From: LW40-45 sp048883105
GTDB lineage: Archaea > Asgardarchaeota > Lokiarchaeia > Sigyniarchaeales > SOKP01
DNA: 25,598 nucleotides
Assembly: GCA_048883105.1 (NCBI GenBank)
Contig: JBHLQY010000030.1
Coordinates: forward strand, 1-25,598
Direction: 5' to 3'
Positions 7,525 to 15,529 of the stretch are shown one piece after another (position 1 is the first letter of the stretch; each line of letters opens with the position of its first letter). The notes beneath the pieces are model-generated. The model did no database searches. It was not told the DNA's origin and saw nothing but the letters and a program-made list of their open reading frames with translations. The position numbers and the translations under genes were made by a program.

Positions 7525-8815
7525 GGACAATTGAACTTGGTCCAGAAAAAATATAAGCAATTATTGCTGTAATCCCCGCCGGAATAAACAACATGGGAAC
7601 CCAAGTCATTTCAATTATAATTAAAATAGAGGCGATTGGATTATTAAATGAACCCGCAAGTACTGCAGCTATACCTACTAACACAAATAATTCTGGATTC
7701 TCAGAATAGAACAGATTACCGAAGATTGCCCCCAGAATTGCTCCGAAAAGCATCATTGGTAAAATAATTCCTGCGCTATTTGTTGTACCAATACAAAGAA
7801 CAATTGCAATAGCGAAAAGAAGCAATAACACCAAAAGAAACACCCAATTTGTAGTAGCTTTATCAACTATATTAATAAAAAAATTCAAGAATGATGAATC
7901 AGGGCCAATAAACATATTAATATACTCTTCACTTAGAAAAGGAATTAAGATTAATAATAATACACTATAACCAATTGCGCCTATTAAAGGCAAAATCCAT
8001 AAACCATACTTAAATCCTATCGTCTTTTGTAGTTTATTTGTAAAGCTTCTTAACATTCCATTATAAATAAATACAATTATCCCTGTTATAATTCCAAAAA
8101 TCACTAATAACGGTAAAAGTATTAAGTAATTAGTTTCGTTAGGTGTTAATGAGGGAATATCAGTTCTTATTAGAGGTGTAAACTCAAAATATAAACAGAA
8201 TATTAGATAAGCGACTATTGAGGCTATTAAGCTTGGAATCAGAGATTTATATTGAACATGATTATAATAAGGTAGTTCAGCACAGAATAGTGCACCACTT
8301 ATAGGTGCTTTTAGAATTGCCCCAGTACATGCACTTGCTCCTATAAAATTATAATCCTTTACATTTTGATGAAAAATTTTAGAAATTATGTAGCCTAAAT
8401 TAGCTCCAATTAAAATACCAGGTCCTTCAATCCCACAGACCATCCCTGATCCATAAGTCCAAGATGTTGCAAATGTTTTTGCTATTGTATTAGGTATTCG
8501 CTTGGATACCATTTCGGGTTCGTGAATCTCTTCAATAAATTCGCTTGCTCCTGTTCCCATAATTCTATCATAATGCCCAAACCTTACTAATAAGCATGTT
8601 AATCCTCCTGCTATGATTGGAGATAGAAAATAAGGTAAGTAAGAAAATCCTATTTTAAAAAAGATTAAGAGATAATTAAATCCTACCATTGCAAGACCAC
8701 AAATTACGCCTAAAAGTATAGCTAGAATTAAATTAATAAAATATTTCTTTAACCAAGAAGTTTCTAATAGAAAAAATCCTTTTAAAAGTTCCTTAAATCC
8801 AACTTTTTCTGTCAT
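7505..8815 (-). CDS. CLC-family chloride channel or H+/Cl- antiporter
   Basis: The protein has 436 residues and about ten or more hydrophobic helices, matching bacterial and archaeal CLC proteins. Selectivity-filter stretches are recognisable: YGSGMVCGIEGP combines the GSGxP-like and GxEGP motifs, with the gating glutamate retained; APISGALFCAELP follows; then SAGIILPMMLFGA (the GxFxP-type position) and GSFNNPIASILIIIEMTW. CLC proteins move chloride across the membrane, either passively or in exchange for protons. The central tyrosine was not located by eye, so the transport mode is undecided. AGGA precedes the ATG. The gene follows the LOG-like gene by only 7 bp, so both are probably in one operon. 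Confidence 0.9.
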   Translation of the reverse strand: MTEKVGFKELLKGFFLLETSWLKKYFINLILAILLGVICGLAMVGFNYLLIFFKIGFSYLPYFLSPIIAGGLTCLLVRFGHYDRIMGTGASEFIEEIHEPEMVSKRIPNTIAKTFATSWTYGSGMVCGIEGPGILIGANLGYIISKIFHQNVKDYNFIGASACTGAILKAPISGALFCAELPYYNHVQYKSLIPSLIASIVAYLIFCLYFEFTPLIRTDIPSLTPNETNYLILLPLLVIFGIITGIIVFIYNGMLRSFTNKLQKTIGFKYGLWILPLIGAIGYSVLLLILIPFLSEEYINMFIGPDSSFLNFFINIVDKATTNWVFLLVLLLLFAIAIVLCIGTTNSAGIILPMMLFGAILGAIFGNLFYSENPELFVLVGIAAVLAGSFNNPIASILIIIEMTWVPMLFIPAGITAIIAYIFSGPSSIVHGQQHV

Positions 8816-8822
8816 TAAAATC

Positions 8823-9341
8823 CTATTTTATTAATTTCTCAATTAGCTGAATTACATCTTTAGGTGTCTCGGCACTATAGATCATATCATTTCTTCTGTC
8901 ATCAATTTTTTGATTTGCTAATTTTGAAGACCAACCCTCTACACTTGATAGTGCTATAATTGGTTTTTGATATATCCAAGCAAAGCATATCTCAGTTAAA
9001 GTTCCTGCTTTGCCAGCAATCGCCACACACGCATCACCACTTAGTACAACGACAATATTTCTTGCTTGCGAGAAAGGGACTGGAATTACAATATCAACAT
9101 ACTTATTAGCAGCTGTTTTATCTTCATATGGAATGATTCCAATTGTTAATCCTTTCTCTTCTTTAGCCCCTCTACACACAGCTTCCATAACTCCAGAGAG
9201 TCCACCACAGGAAATAACATAGTTATTTTTCGCAAGTAATCTCCCAAGCTCAACAGTTAACTTTTCAGTTTCTTTATCTATTTCACTCGCACCAATAACA
9301 GAGATAATCCCTTTATATTCTTTTTTAAAATCAAATTTCAC
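8823..9341 (-). CDS. LOG/DprA-like Rossmann-fold protein (TIGR00725-type)
   Basis: The protein has 172 residues and fits the TIGR00725 group, related to LOG nucleotide phosphoribohydrolases and DprA/Smf. The fold is shown by ISVIGASEID at the N-terminus, then VISCGGLSGVMEAVCRGAKE, GIIPYEDKTAANKYVD, QARNIVVVLSGDACVAI and GKAGTLTEICFAW. The last stretch replaces the LOG PGGxGTxxE motif by AGKAGTLTE, keeping GT and the glutamate. Enzymatic activity is not established for this subgroup; nucleotide binding is likely. Translation starts at GTG 9341, with GAGG about 10 nt upstream. It follows homoserine dehydrogenase by 66 bp. Confidence 0.8.
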   Translation of the reverse strand: MKFDFKKEYKGIISVIGASEIDKETEKLTVELGRLLAKNNYVISCGGLSGVMEAVCRGAKEEKGLTIGIIPYEDKTAANKYVDIVIPVPFSQARNIVVVLSGDACVAIAGKAGTLTEICFAWIYQKPIIALSSVEGWSSKLANQKIDDRRNDMIYSAETPKDVIQLIEKLIK

Positions 9342-9407
9342 TTTCTTGAATCCTCTTGATTTTAATAACGTTATAATTATTTTTAATAATTAAAAATAAA
9401 TTCTAAA

Positions 9408-10424
9408 TTATTCTCTGTGGCTGGTTTTTTTCACAATATCAATTACATCGTTTAATATTGCAGATGCAGCTTCGAATCCACCAGCACCTCGTCCCATTAA
9501 AACTATAGGTCCCGCATATTTTGTCTTTAATTCAATTACATTTAATGTTCCACTTATATTCAATGGCGAATCTCTTTCGATTAACCTCGGCTCCACGATT
9601 AACTCATCGTCCTCAACTAAGGCTAAATGTTTAATTGATAGTCCCTCTGCTTTTGCTAACTCTATTGCTTGAGGTGTTACTTTTGTAATTCCTTTAATTT
9701 TAACATCTTTAACTGTTTTTGTCCATCCAAGCAATTCATTTGCTAATATGACCAGTTTTCCAGCAGCATCGAATCCTTCAATATCGAGAGTTGGATCAGC
9801 TTCTGCGATTCCTAATTCTTGAGCTTCTTTTAAAGCTGTGGAAAAAGGTATCCCTTCAGCAGTCATTCGGCTTAGGATATAATTACACGTTCCATTTAAT
9901 ATCGCTTTAATACGAATAATTTGATTTCCGATAAGGCATTCCGCCACTGATAGCGCGGGAACGACACTCGCAACTGAAGCTTCATATTTAATGAGACAAT
10001 TATTTTTTTTCGCTAAATCTTTAATCTTTTTATATTGTAAATAAAATGGTCCCTTATTTGAAGAAACTACACTTATTCCATTGTTTAAAGCATTAATAAT
10101 ATGTGATAACGCAGGTTCTCCTGTTTTAGGGTTTGTAGGAGTTGCTTCAACACAGATATTTAAATCCAAATTATTAAATAAATCTGCGGAAGGAACGACA
10201 TCTTCTTTCCAAAATCGAAGCTCTCTAAAGTTTTCTCCTTTACCTAGAAGCTCTTCTAGATTGATTCCTTCTTCATTTATTAATGCTCCATCATATTCGA
10301 AGATAGCAACAATATCTAAATTAATATTAAATTTATCCTTAAGAGCGTTTTTTTTCTCTTTTAATAACTGGAGAAAACTAGTCCCAACATGACCTTTTCC
10401 AATTAAAGCAATTTTTACATCCAT
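9408..10424 (-). CDS. hom: Homoserine dehydrogenase
   Basis: The protein has 338 residues and catalyses NAD(P)H-dependent reduction of aspartate semialdehyde to homoserine, at the branch to threonine and methionine. The Rossmann motif is IGKGHVG (8-14). SSNKGPF holds the conserved lysine K124. LNGTCNYILSRM (176-187) and AEADPTLDIEGFDAAGK (207-223) are signature blocks, with D214 and K223 in the catalytic site. It ends without the regulatory C-terminal ACT domain present in many bacterial enzymes; a separate ACT protein is encoded at 15024-15515. It is the first gene of the leftward string that ends with threonine synthase, consistent with a threonine operon. Confidence 0.95.
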   Translation of the reverse strand: MDVKIALIGKGHVGTSFLQLLKEKKNALKDKFNINLDIVAIFEYDGALINEEGINLEELLGKGENFRELRFWKEDVVPSADLFNNLDLNICVEATPTNPKTGEPALSHIINALNNGISVVSSNKGPFYLQYKKIKDLAKKNNCLIKYEASVASVVPALSVAECLIGNQIIRIKAILNGTCNYILSRMTAEGIPFSTALKEAQELGIAEADPTLDIEGFDAAGKLVILANELLGWTKTVKDVKIKGITKVTPQAIELAKAEGLSIKHLALVEDDELIVEPRLIERDSPLNISGTLNVIELKTKYAGPIVLMGRGAGGFEAASAILNDVIDIVKKTSHRE

Positions 10425-10486
10425 TTTGTATAAAAAATAAACTAGAAATTAAAGAAAATATTTTCTATTAGAATATTACATAAAAA

Positions 10487-10504
10487 TTTATAATATATTA
10501 TAAA
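10487..10504. promoter_or_regulatory. 18-bp AT palindrome, possible divergent TATA/operator
   Basis: TTTATAATATATTATAAA is a perfect palindrome about 70 bp upstream of hom. It offers a TTTATAAT box on each strand. In such AT-rich DNA it may be chance. Confidence 0.3.
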
Positions 10505-10583
10505 AAATTCTCTTCTTCGTATTCTATTATTAATATCCAATGATCAATACTGAATAATTCAACTTTTCTTGATGGAGTTTTGA

Positions 10584-10593
10584 TTTATATATT
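10584..10593 (+). promoter_or_regulatory. TATA box for the small leaderless ORF
   Basis: TTTATATATT is centred about 26 nt before the ATG at 10615, the spacing expected between an archaeal TATA box and the transcription start of a leaderless mRNA. Confidence 0.35.
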
Positions 10594-10614
10594 ATTTAAC
10601 ACAATTTTAGAATA

Positions 10615-10719
10615 ATGAAGAAATTTAAAAAGTCTCTTTATGATTTTTTTGAAATGATCATTCTATTTATTTTATTTAATCTCGAGAAATATAGATTTTA
10701 CAATAAATCTAAAAAATAA
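10615..10719 (+). CDS. Possible small membrane protein (34 aa)
   Basis: This is a short frame encoding 34 residues: a basic N-terminus (MKKFKKS), a hydrophobic core (EMIILFILFNL) and a basic tail (YNKSKK), fitting a single short membrane helix. Its ATG sits at the expected transcription start of a clear TATA-like box, consistent with leaderless translation. No ribosome binding site is present. AT-rich DNA readily makes such frames by chance, so the call is weak. The rest of the 10425-10859 intergenic region holds the hom promoter, one copy of a 23-bp repeat and the promoter of the TPR-nitrilase gene. Confidence 0.25.
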   Translation: MKKFKKSLYDFFEMIILFILFNLEKYRFYNKSKK

Positions 10720-10727
10720 GAAGCTTT

Positions 10728-10750
10728 TACGCTATTACTTCACTTTTTTC
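10728..10750 (+). repeat. 23-bp direct repeat, left copy
   Basis: It begins TACGCTATTACTTCAC and continues into TTTTTTC. It matches 14745-14767 at 22 of 23 positions; the pair brackets the TPR-nitrilase gene. Confidence 0.7.
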
Positions 10751-10830
10751 ATTAAATTATGCTAGATAATAACTTATTATTATTTATCAAATATTATATT
10801 GAATAAAAAAAATTAAATTGAGAAAACCAA

Positions 10831-10839
10831 TTTATTTTA
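10831..10839 (+). promoter_or_regulatory. TATA box for TPR-nitrilase gene
   Basis: TTTATTTTA is centred 25 nt before the ATG at 10860, which fits a leaderless transcript and supports that ATG over the TTG at 10854. Confidence 0.4.
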
Positions 10840-10859
10840 ATAGCATTGAATAATTGAGG

Positions 10860-13800
10860 ATGGTAAATATCGCTCATTTTGAATTATTAGGCAAAGCAGA
10901 AGCAGAGGAGCGGAACTATAATTTAGAAGAAGCTGCAAAATTGTATAAACAAGCCCTAGAAACTCTAATAGATAAAGACGATTTAGAAAATGTTGCCAAA
11001 ATTTATGAAAAGATTGGAAATATTTACGTGTTGGCAGTTTTCACAGCAGAAACAGAAGAGCATCATAAAGAAATGATAGAGACTTCCATAGAAGCCTATA
11101 ATCAAGCAATAATGCTTTATAAAGATATGAATTATAAAGTGAAAGAATTAGAGTGTAGAGCAGGTCAATTTAAACTTAAAGCTGATAAGGGAATATCCCC
11201 GAAATATTGTAAAGAAATGTATGTTAACTCTTTTGAAAAACTATTGGAAGTAAGTGAAATATATTCTCAAGAAAATGATAAAGAGAATTTATTAAGAATT
11301 TTAAGCCAAAGCTCAGATATTTTAGTATTTTTAGTACAATATTGTGAAGATCCTATTGAAATTGAGCAATTCTGTCAAAAAGCCAGTGAAATCATTGAGC
11401 ATGGTTGGAATTTATCATATGAAATTGGAAATACTGAATATATATGCAATTTTTTATTTTTAGAACTTTTCACTATTGGTATTAAACATTGGACAAGTTT
11501 TTCCAAAAGAGATGAGTTAGTTGAAGTATTAAAAAAATCTTTTAGCAGATGTAAAGAGGGGTTAAAAATAGTCGAGGAAAGTGTTGATGACCTCTCTAAA
11601 GCGAAAATTTATTTTGCCAACGCTGTATTAAATTGTATGTTAACAGCTCAAGATATTCGTACCGAGGAAGAACCAAAGTATACTGCTGATAAAGGTATAC
11701 AATTTTACGAACAAGCTTTAGATATTATGAAGAAACTAAATCTTAAACCAATTCTAATACACTATATATATTGGTTGGATTATCATGCCGCAATATTAGG
11801 AAAATTTCAATATCTCCAGAAAAGAATCTTAGGTGATATTAAAGAAATTCAAGAGTGTGGAAAAGTTTATCAAAATTTATATTCATTTTGGGGTTTCTTA
11901 ACCAATTTTTTATCAGCAAACTATTATAATGATTTTGCTAAAAGAAGTTTTTTAAGTTTAAGATCAAGAACTTCGTATGCGAAAAAAGGAATTAAAGAAA
12001 TAGAGGATGGATTAAAAAAACTTCCCTTTGGACCATTTTATGCATTATCGTACCAACTTTTAACTAATTTATATTCAGAATTAGTACTTCTAACAACCGA
12101 TAGAGAGAAGCGAGAAAAAATTATCAATAAAATGTTTGAATATGCAAATGCTGCTGAAAAAGCTGGGAAAGAATATGAAAGCGGAATGGTTCGAGCTGCT
12201 GGTTATATTTCATTATATCGTGCACATAGAACGTTATCTTATATTGTTTCCGACCAGGAAGAGAAAATTAAGAATTTAAAGGTTGCAATAGAAGCTTCTA
12301 AGAAGAATATTGAATTTTCAATTGAATCGTACAGAAATTTCGTTACTGCTCAGATGCATCTCGGACTGCTATATGAGGATTTGGCTATACTCACCAAGCA
12401 AAAAGAACCATTGTCCGAAGCAAGAGAATTATTTCTCCATGTAATAAAAGATACAGGAGAAAAGGGTTATTCTTACTATACTGCTGCTGCTCATGAATAT
12501 TTAGCAAGAATTGAAGATAGATTAGGTAATTATTTAGCTTCTGCTCAACAATATGAAATGGCAAGCAAGGCCCATATAAAATCCTTAGAGAAGATTCAAT
12601 TTAAATTATTAAAAGATCGAATTAAGGAAAAGCTTGAATATAATAAAGCTTGGAAATTAATTGAAAATGCAAAAGCAAATCATATTAAAGAGGAACATTT
12701 AAAAGCAAGAGAGAAATATGATATGGCTTCTAAAATCCTAAATTCCTTGTCTAGCCATAAATATGAAGCTTCCTATTATTCATCTTGGGCATTATTAGAA
12801 GCTTCAGAAGATGCAAGCAAAAAAGAACAACACCAAAAAGCAATTGATAAATTTCAAACTACAAAAAATTGTTTTGAAAAAGCGATTAGTCCATTGAAAG
12901 AAGCATTAACAAAATCTTCTTATAAAGTTGAGAGAGAAAGAATATTAAAACTCGAAAAAGTAGCCAATTTAAGGATTAATTACTGTTCAGCCCGAATCAA
13001 TCTTGAAAGAGCCAGAATTCTTCAAAAGCAAGGGGATCATCTTTCTGCAGCAGAGAATTTCGCTTTAACAGCTTCTCAGTTTAGAGATATCTGTACATTA
13101 TTTAAAATTGAACGAGAAAGAAAAGAATTAGAGGCAATTTACTATCTTTGCAGAGCTTGGGAAGGAATGGAACTTGCTGAGAATTATCAAGAGCCAGAAA
13201 GATTTTTAAAAGCTTCAAGATTGTTCTTAAAAGCCAGTAATTTGTTTACGAACAATAAATTAAAATTATTAGCTTCTGGTAATTCTTCCGTATGTTTAGC
13301 TTTAGAAAACGGTTGTAAATTTGATGAATTCACAGAACTTGAGAAAAAAGCGGACTATTATAAAAAAGTAAAAGTGATGTTAAGAAAGGCATCTAATTCG
13401 TATGAGAAAGGCGGTTTTATTGGTGGTGCTGATTGGGCTTTAGGGACTTCAACATATTTTGATGCTCTTTGGCATTTAATCAAAGCAGATGAGGAATTAG
13501 AGCTTGAGAATAGAAAACAAGAATTAAAAATTGGTAGTAAATATCTTAAGTCTGCTGCGGTTATATTTGAGCAATCAGGATATGGAGAAAGACAAGAAGA
13601 AATTTATGAAAAGTTAAATAGAATAGAAAGGGAAGAAAAAATATTATATTCTGCTTTAAATACAATTAGCAACCCTGTGATTTCAAGAAGCACCGCTGGA
13701 ATTGTTGCCCCTTCATCTCCAGTAGAATCCAGTTTATCACCAAGACTAAGTGAAATTAGTCAATCAATGGTAGAAGCTAGTGAAATATCGGAAAGTATGG

Positions 13801-14684
13801 CAAAACCAATAAAATATAATTTAATATATAACGATTTACTAAAGCAATACCCTAAAATCCAACAAAGTAAATGTAGAATTGGAATTGCTCAGATTGGACT
13901 TTCTAAATCTGGAGACATTCTAAAAGAGTTTTTTAACATAAAAAAGTTTGGATTATTAGGAATTAAAGAAGATGTAATAAGTTCGCTCAGATCAACTTAT
14001 AAAGAAATGATTGAGAAAGCTAATTCTAATGGAGTTAATATTCTTATATTTCCAGAAATGATGATAGACCTAAATAATAATGAAATTATTGAGGATTTAA
14101 TCAATTTTGCTAAAATTTATAATATGTACATTATTCCTGGTTCTTATCACAACGAAAAATCTAAGAAAAATGTTAGTTTAGTTATTAGTTCTGAGGGGAT
14201 ATTATGGGAACAGGAAAAACATATCCCAGCAACAATTCATATTGGGAGAAAGAAAGTAAAAGAGGCAATTGAAACAAGTTCTTATCCTAGAAATACAACT
14301 GTTTGCAACACGGAATACGGAAGAATTGCAATCGCAATATGCCGCGACTTCCTTGACATGGATTTAAGAGTAGAGTTAAAAAATTTTGAGCCTCCTATAG
14401 ATATAATTTTAAATCCGGCATTTACACCGGTCACAGCAGATTTTAAAGCTGCCCACTTTGACGCCCGCAGATCCATCTATGCTTATTGTTTTTTCGCGAA
14501 CGTTGCAGAATTCGGAGATTCTCTCATATATACACCAGAAAAAGAAAGAATTGAAAGAACCGTACCACCAAAAAAGGAAGGATTAATTTATAAGGACGTT
14601 GACCTCTTTAAATTGCGCTCAGAACGCAAAAAATGGGAAAAAGAGCAGAAGAAAGAGACGCAATTTATCCAAAGCACGAGATAG
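10860..14684 (+). CDS. TPR-repeat protein with C-terminal carbon-nitrogen hydrolase (nitrilase) domain
   Basis: The protein has 1274 residues. Residues 1 to about 930 are almost all helical, with TPR-like pairs such as NLEEAAKLYKQALE, ENVAKIYEKIGNIY, LASAQQYEMASKAH and RFLKASRLFLKASNLF; parts recall alpha-SNAP-like solenoids. A serine-rich linker (about 935-985) follows. From residue 1003 a nitrilase domain begins (CRIGIAQIG). Its catalytic triad is intact: E1066 in IFPEMM, K1120 in EQEKHIP and C1161 in AICRDFLD. LNPAF and KEGLIYKDVDL are further family landmarks. Nitrilase-fold enzymes hydrolyse nitriles, amides or transfer amide nitrogen; the substrate is unknown. The solenoid probably recruits a partner or substrate. 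ATG 10860 is preferred over TTG 10854 for its TATA spacing. No signal peptide or membrane segment is seen. Confidence 0.85.
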   Translation: MVNIAHFELLGKAEAEERNYNLEEAAKLYKQALETLIDKDDLENVAKIYEKIGNIYVLAVFTAETEEHHKEMIETSIEAYNQAIMLYKDMNYKVKELECRAGQFKLKADKGISPKYCKEMYVNSFEKLLEVSEIYSQENDKENLLRILSQSSDILVFLVQYCEDPIEIEQFCQKASEIIEHGWNLSYEIGNTEYICNFLFLELFTIGIKHWTSFSKRDELVEVLKKSFSRCKEGLKIVEESVDDLSKAKIYFANAVLNCMLTAQDIRTEEEPKYTADKGIQFYEQALDIMKKLNLKPILIHYIYWLDYHAAILGKFQYLQKRILGDIKEIQECGKVYQNLYSFWGFLTNFLSANYYNDFAKRSFLSLRSRTSYAKKGIKEIEDGLKKLPFGPFYALSYQLLTNLYSELVLLTTDREKREKIINKMFEYANAAEKAGKEYESGMVRAAGYISLYRAHRTLSYIVSDQEEKIKNLKVAIEASKKNIEFSIESYRNFVTAQMHLGLLYEDLAILTKQKEPLSEARELFLHVIKDTGEKGYSYYTAAAHEYLARIEDRLGNYLASAQQYEMASKAHIKSLEKIQFKLLKDRIKEKLEYNKAWKLIENAKANHIKEEHLKAREKYDMASKILNSLSSHKYEASYYSSWALLEASEDASKKEQHQKAIDKFQTTKNCFEKAISPLKEALTKSSYKVERERILKLEKVANLRINYCSARINLERARILQKQGDHLSAAENFALTASQFRDICTLFKIERERKELEAIYYLCRAWEGMELAENYQEPERFLKASRLFLKASNLFTNNKLKLLASGNSSVCLALENGCKFDEFTELEKKADYYKKVKVMLRKASNSYEKGGFIGGADWALGTSTYFDALWHLIKADEELELENRKQELKIGSKYLKSAAVIFEQSGYGERQEEIYEKLNRIEREEKILYSALNTISNPVISRSTAGIVAPSSPVESSLSPRLSEISQSMVEASEISESMAKPIKYNLIYNDLLKQYPKIQQSKCRIGIAQIGLSKSGDILKEFFNIKKFGLLGIKEDVISSLRSTYKEMIEKANSNGVNILIFPEMMIDLNNNEIIEDLINFAKIYNMYIIPGSYHNEKSKKNVSLVISSEGILWEQEKHIPATIHIGRKKVKEAIETSSYPRNTTVCNTEYGRIAIAICRDFLDMDLRVELKNFEPPIDIILNPAFTPVTADFKAAHFDARRSIYAYCFFANVAEFGDSLIYTPEKERIERTVPPKKEGLIYKDVDLFKLRSERKKWEKEQKKETQFIQSTR

Positions 14685-14687
14685 ATA

Positions 14688-14696
14688 TTTTTTTTT
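14688..14696 (+). terminator. T-run terminator of TPR-nitrilase gene
   Basis: Nine consecutive T residues begin 3 nt after the stop codon, the typical archaeal poly-T termination signal. Confidence 0.5.
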
Positions 14697-14744
14697 AATA
14701 TTTAATTCTAAATTAATATTCAAAAATTTTTCATTATATCCAAC

Positions 14745-14767
14745 TACGCTATGACTTCACTTTTTTC
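14745..14767 (+). repeat. 23-bp direct repeat, right copy
   Basis: It begins TACGCTATGACTTCAC and differs from the copy at 10728-10750 by one base. It lies about 60 bp past the end of the TPR-nitrilase gene. Confidence 0.7.
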
Positions 14768-14855
14768 TAAGACCCAATTGTCAATTATAAAACTTTGAGG
14801 CAAATCTAGATCATATTCTAGACTAAAGAGATTAATATCTAAAAATTTATAATTT

Positions 14856-15008
14856 TTAAAGATTTCCGACTGTTGAGTCAGGATTAAATCGAAAATACTC
14901 GGGAATTCTTTTACCACATTCTGGACAAAAGGTTAAACCTTCATCTATTAATTGATTACATTGAGAACACTTGATTTTTCCTTCAGGAATTTTGCTTTTT
15001 TTTGGCAT
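14856..15008 (-). CDS. Small zinc-ribbon protein (50 aa)
   Basis: This 50-residue frame reads MPKKSKIPEGKIKCSQC and then TFCPECGKRIPEY. Four cysteines, C14, C17, C28 and C31, form two CxxC knuckles of a zinc ribbon. The rest is basic and polar. Such mini zinc-ribbons can bind nucleic acid or proteins; the role is unknown. It starts 15 bp after the stop of the ACT-domain gene on the same strand, so it is probably the last gene of that operon. The ordered cysteine pattern and lysine-rich N-terminus make it more likely real than a chance frame. The 170 bp between it and the convergent TPR-nitrilase gene hold only a T-run and one repeat copy. Confidence 0.65.
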   Translation of the reverse strand: MPKKSKIPEGKIKCSQCNQLIDEGLTFCPECGKRIPEYFRFNPDSTVGNL

Positions 15009-15023
15009 GATTCTTTTATTACC

Positions 15024-15515
15024 TTATCCTCTGATTAAAGATAAATCTTTTTCTTCACATATTTTATTCAGTTCTTTCATTAATTCTTTTTCAGTAAAAG
15101 ATTCTGGAATACCTAATTTTAATTTAACATTACTAATTTCCTCAAGTTCAGTAAATTTTGCTTGTAATTCCAAAGTTTTAACACCTTTAGCGGCTAATCT
15201 TTTTATAGTATCCAATACATCTGTATCGAAGACATGCCCGCTTAATAAGACAATCAATCTTTTTTGTTTATCGCCAAGAGTAATATTATCAATTGGTATA
15301 TTCTTTTCACTAAGTTCATTTTGTATATTTTTTAGACTTAACTCTCTGATTTCTTCACTTAGCTCAAAAGTAATTTCCACAGGAATCATATTATTTATTT
15401 TTTTATCGTGGTAGTGGAGGATTGAATAGATATTACCTCCATTATTTGAAATTGGTTCAATTAACTGGATTAATGTTCCTGGATGGTCAGGTAATCGTAC
15501 TTCTAAGCTTATCAT
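15024..15515 (-). CDS. ACT-domain protein
   Basis: The protein has 163 residues. The N-terminal ~75 residues form an ACT domain: a first strand (ISLEVRLPDHPGTL), a helix (IQLIEPISNNGGNI), and strands (YSILHYHD, MIPVEITFEL), followed by helix SLKNIQNELSEKNI. ACT domains bind amino acids to control enzymes. The second half (KRLIVLLSGHVFDTDVLDTIKRLAAKGVKTLELQAKF) may be a second, diverged copy. Proteins of this type are found beside homoserine dehydrogenase in other archaea, so a regulatory role in threonine or related synthesis is plausible, since Hom here lacks its own ACT domain. The gene begins 14 bp after the PurM-like gene ends and is likely co-transcribed. Confidence 0.8.
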   Translation of the reverse strand: MISLEVRLPDHPGTLIQLIEPISNNGGNIYSILHYHDKKINNMIPVEITFELSEEIRELSLKNIQNELSEKNIPIDNITLGDKQKRLIVLLSGHVFDTDVLDTIKRLAAKGVKTLELQAKFTELEEISNVKLKLGIPESFTEKELMKELNKICEEKDLSLIRG

Positions 15516-15529
15516 CTCTCATAAACCGA

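Noticed and set aside
10081..10392. 103-residue open frame on the plus strand
   Set aside because: It is antisense to homoserine dehydrogenase, whose motifs are clear.
14971..15414. 147-residue hydrophobic open frame on the plus strand
   Set aside because: It lies opposite the ACT gene and the small zinc-ribbon gene; its hydrophobicity comes from reading the complement of charged codons.
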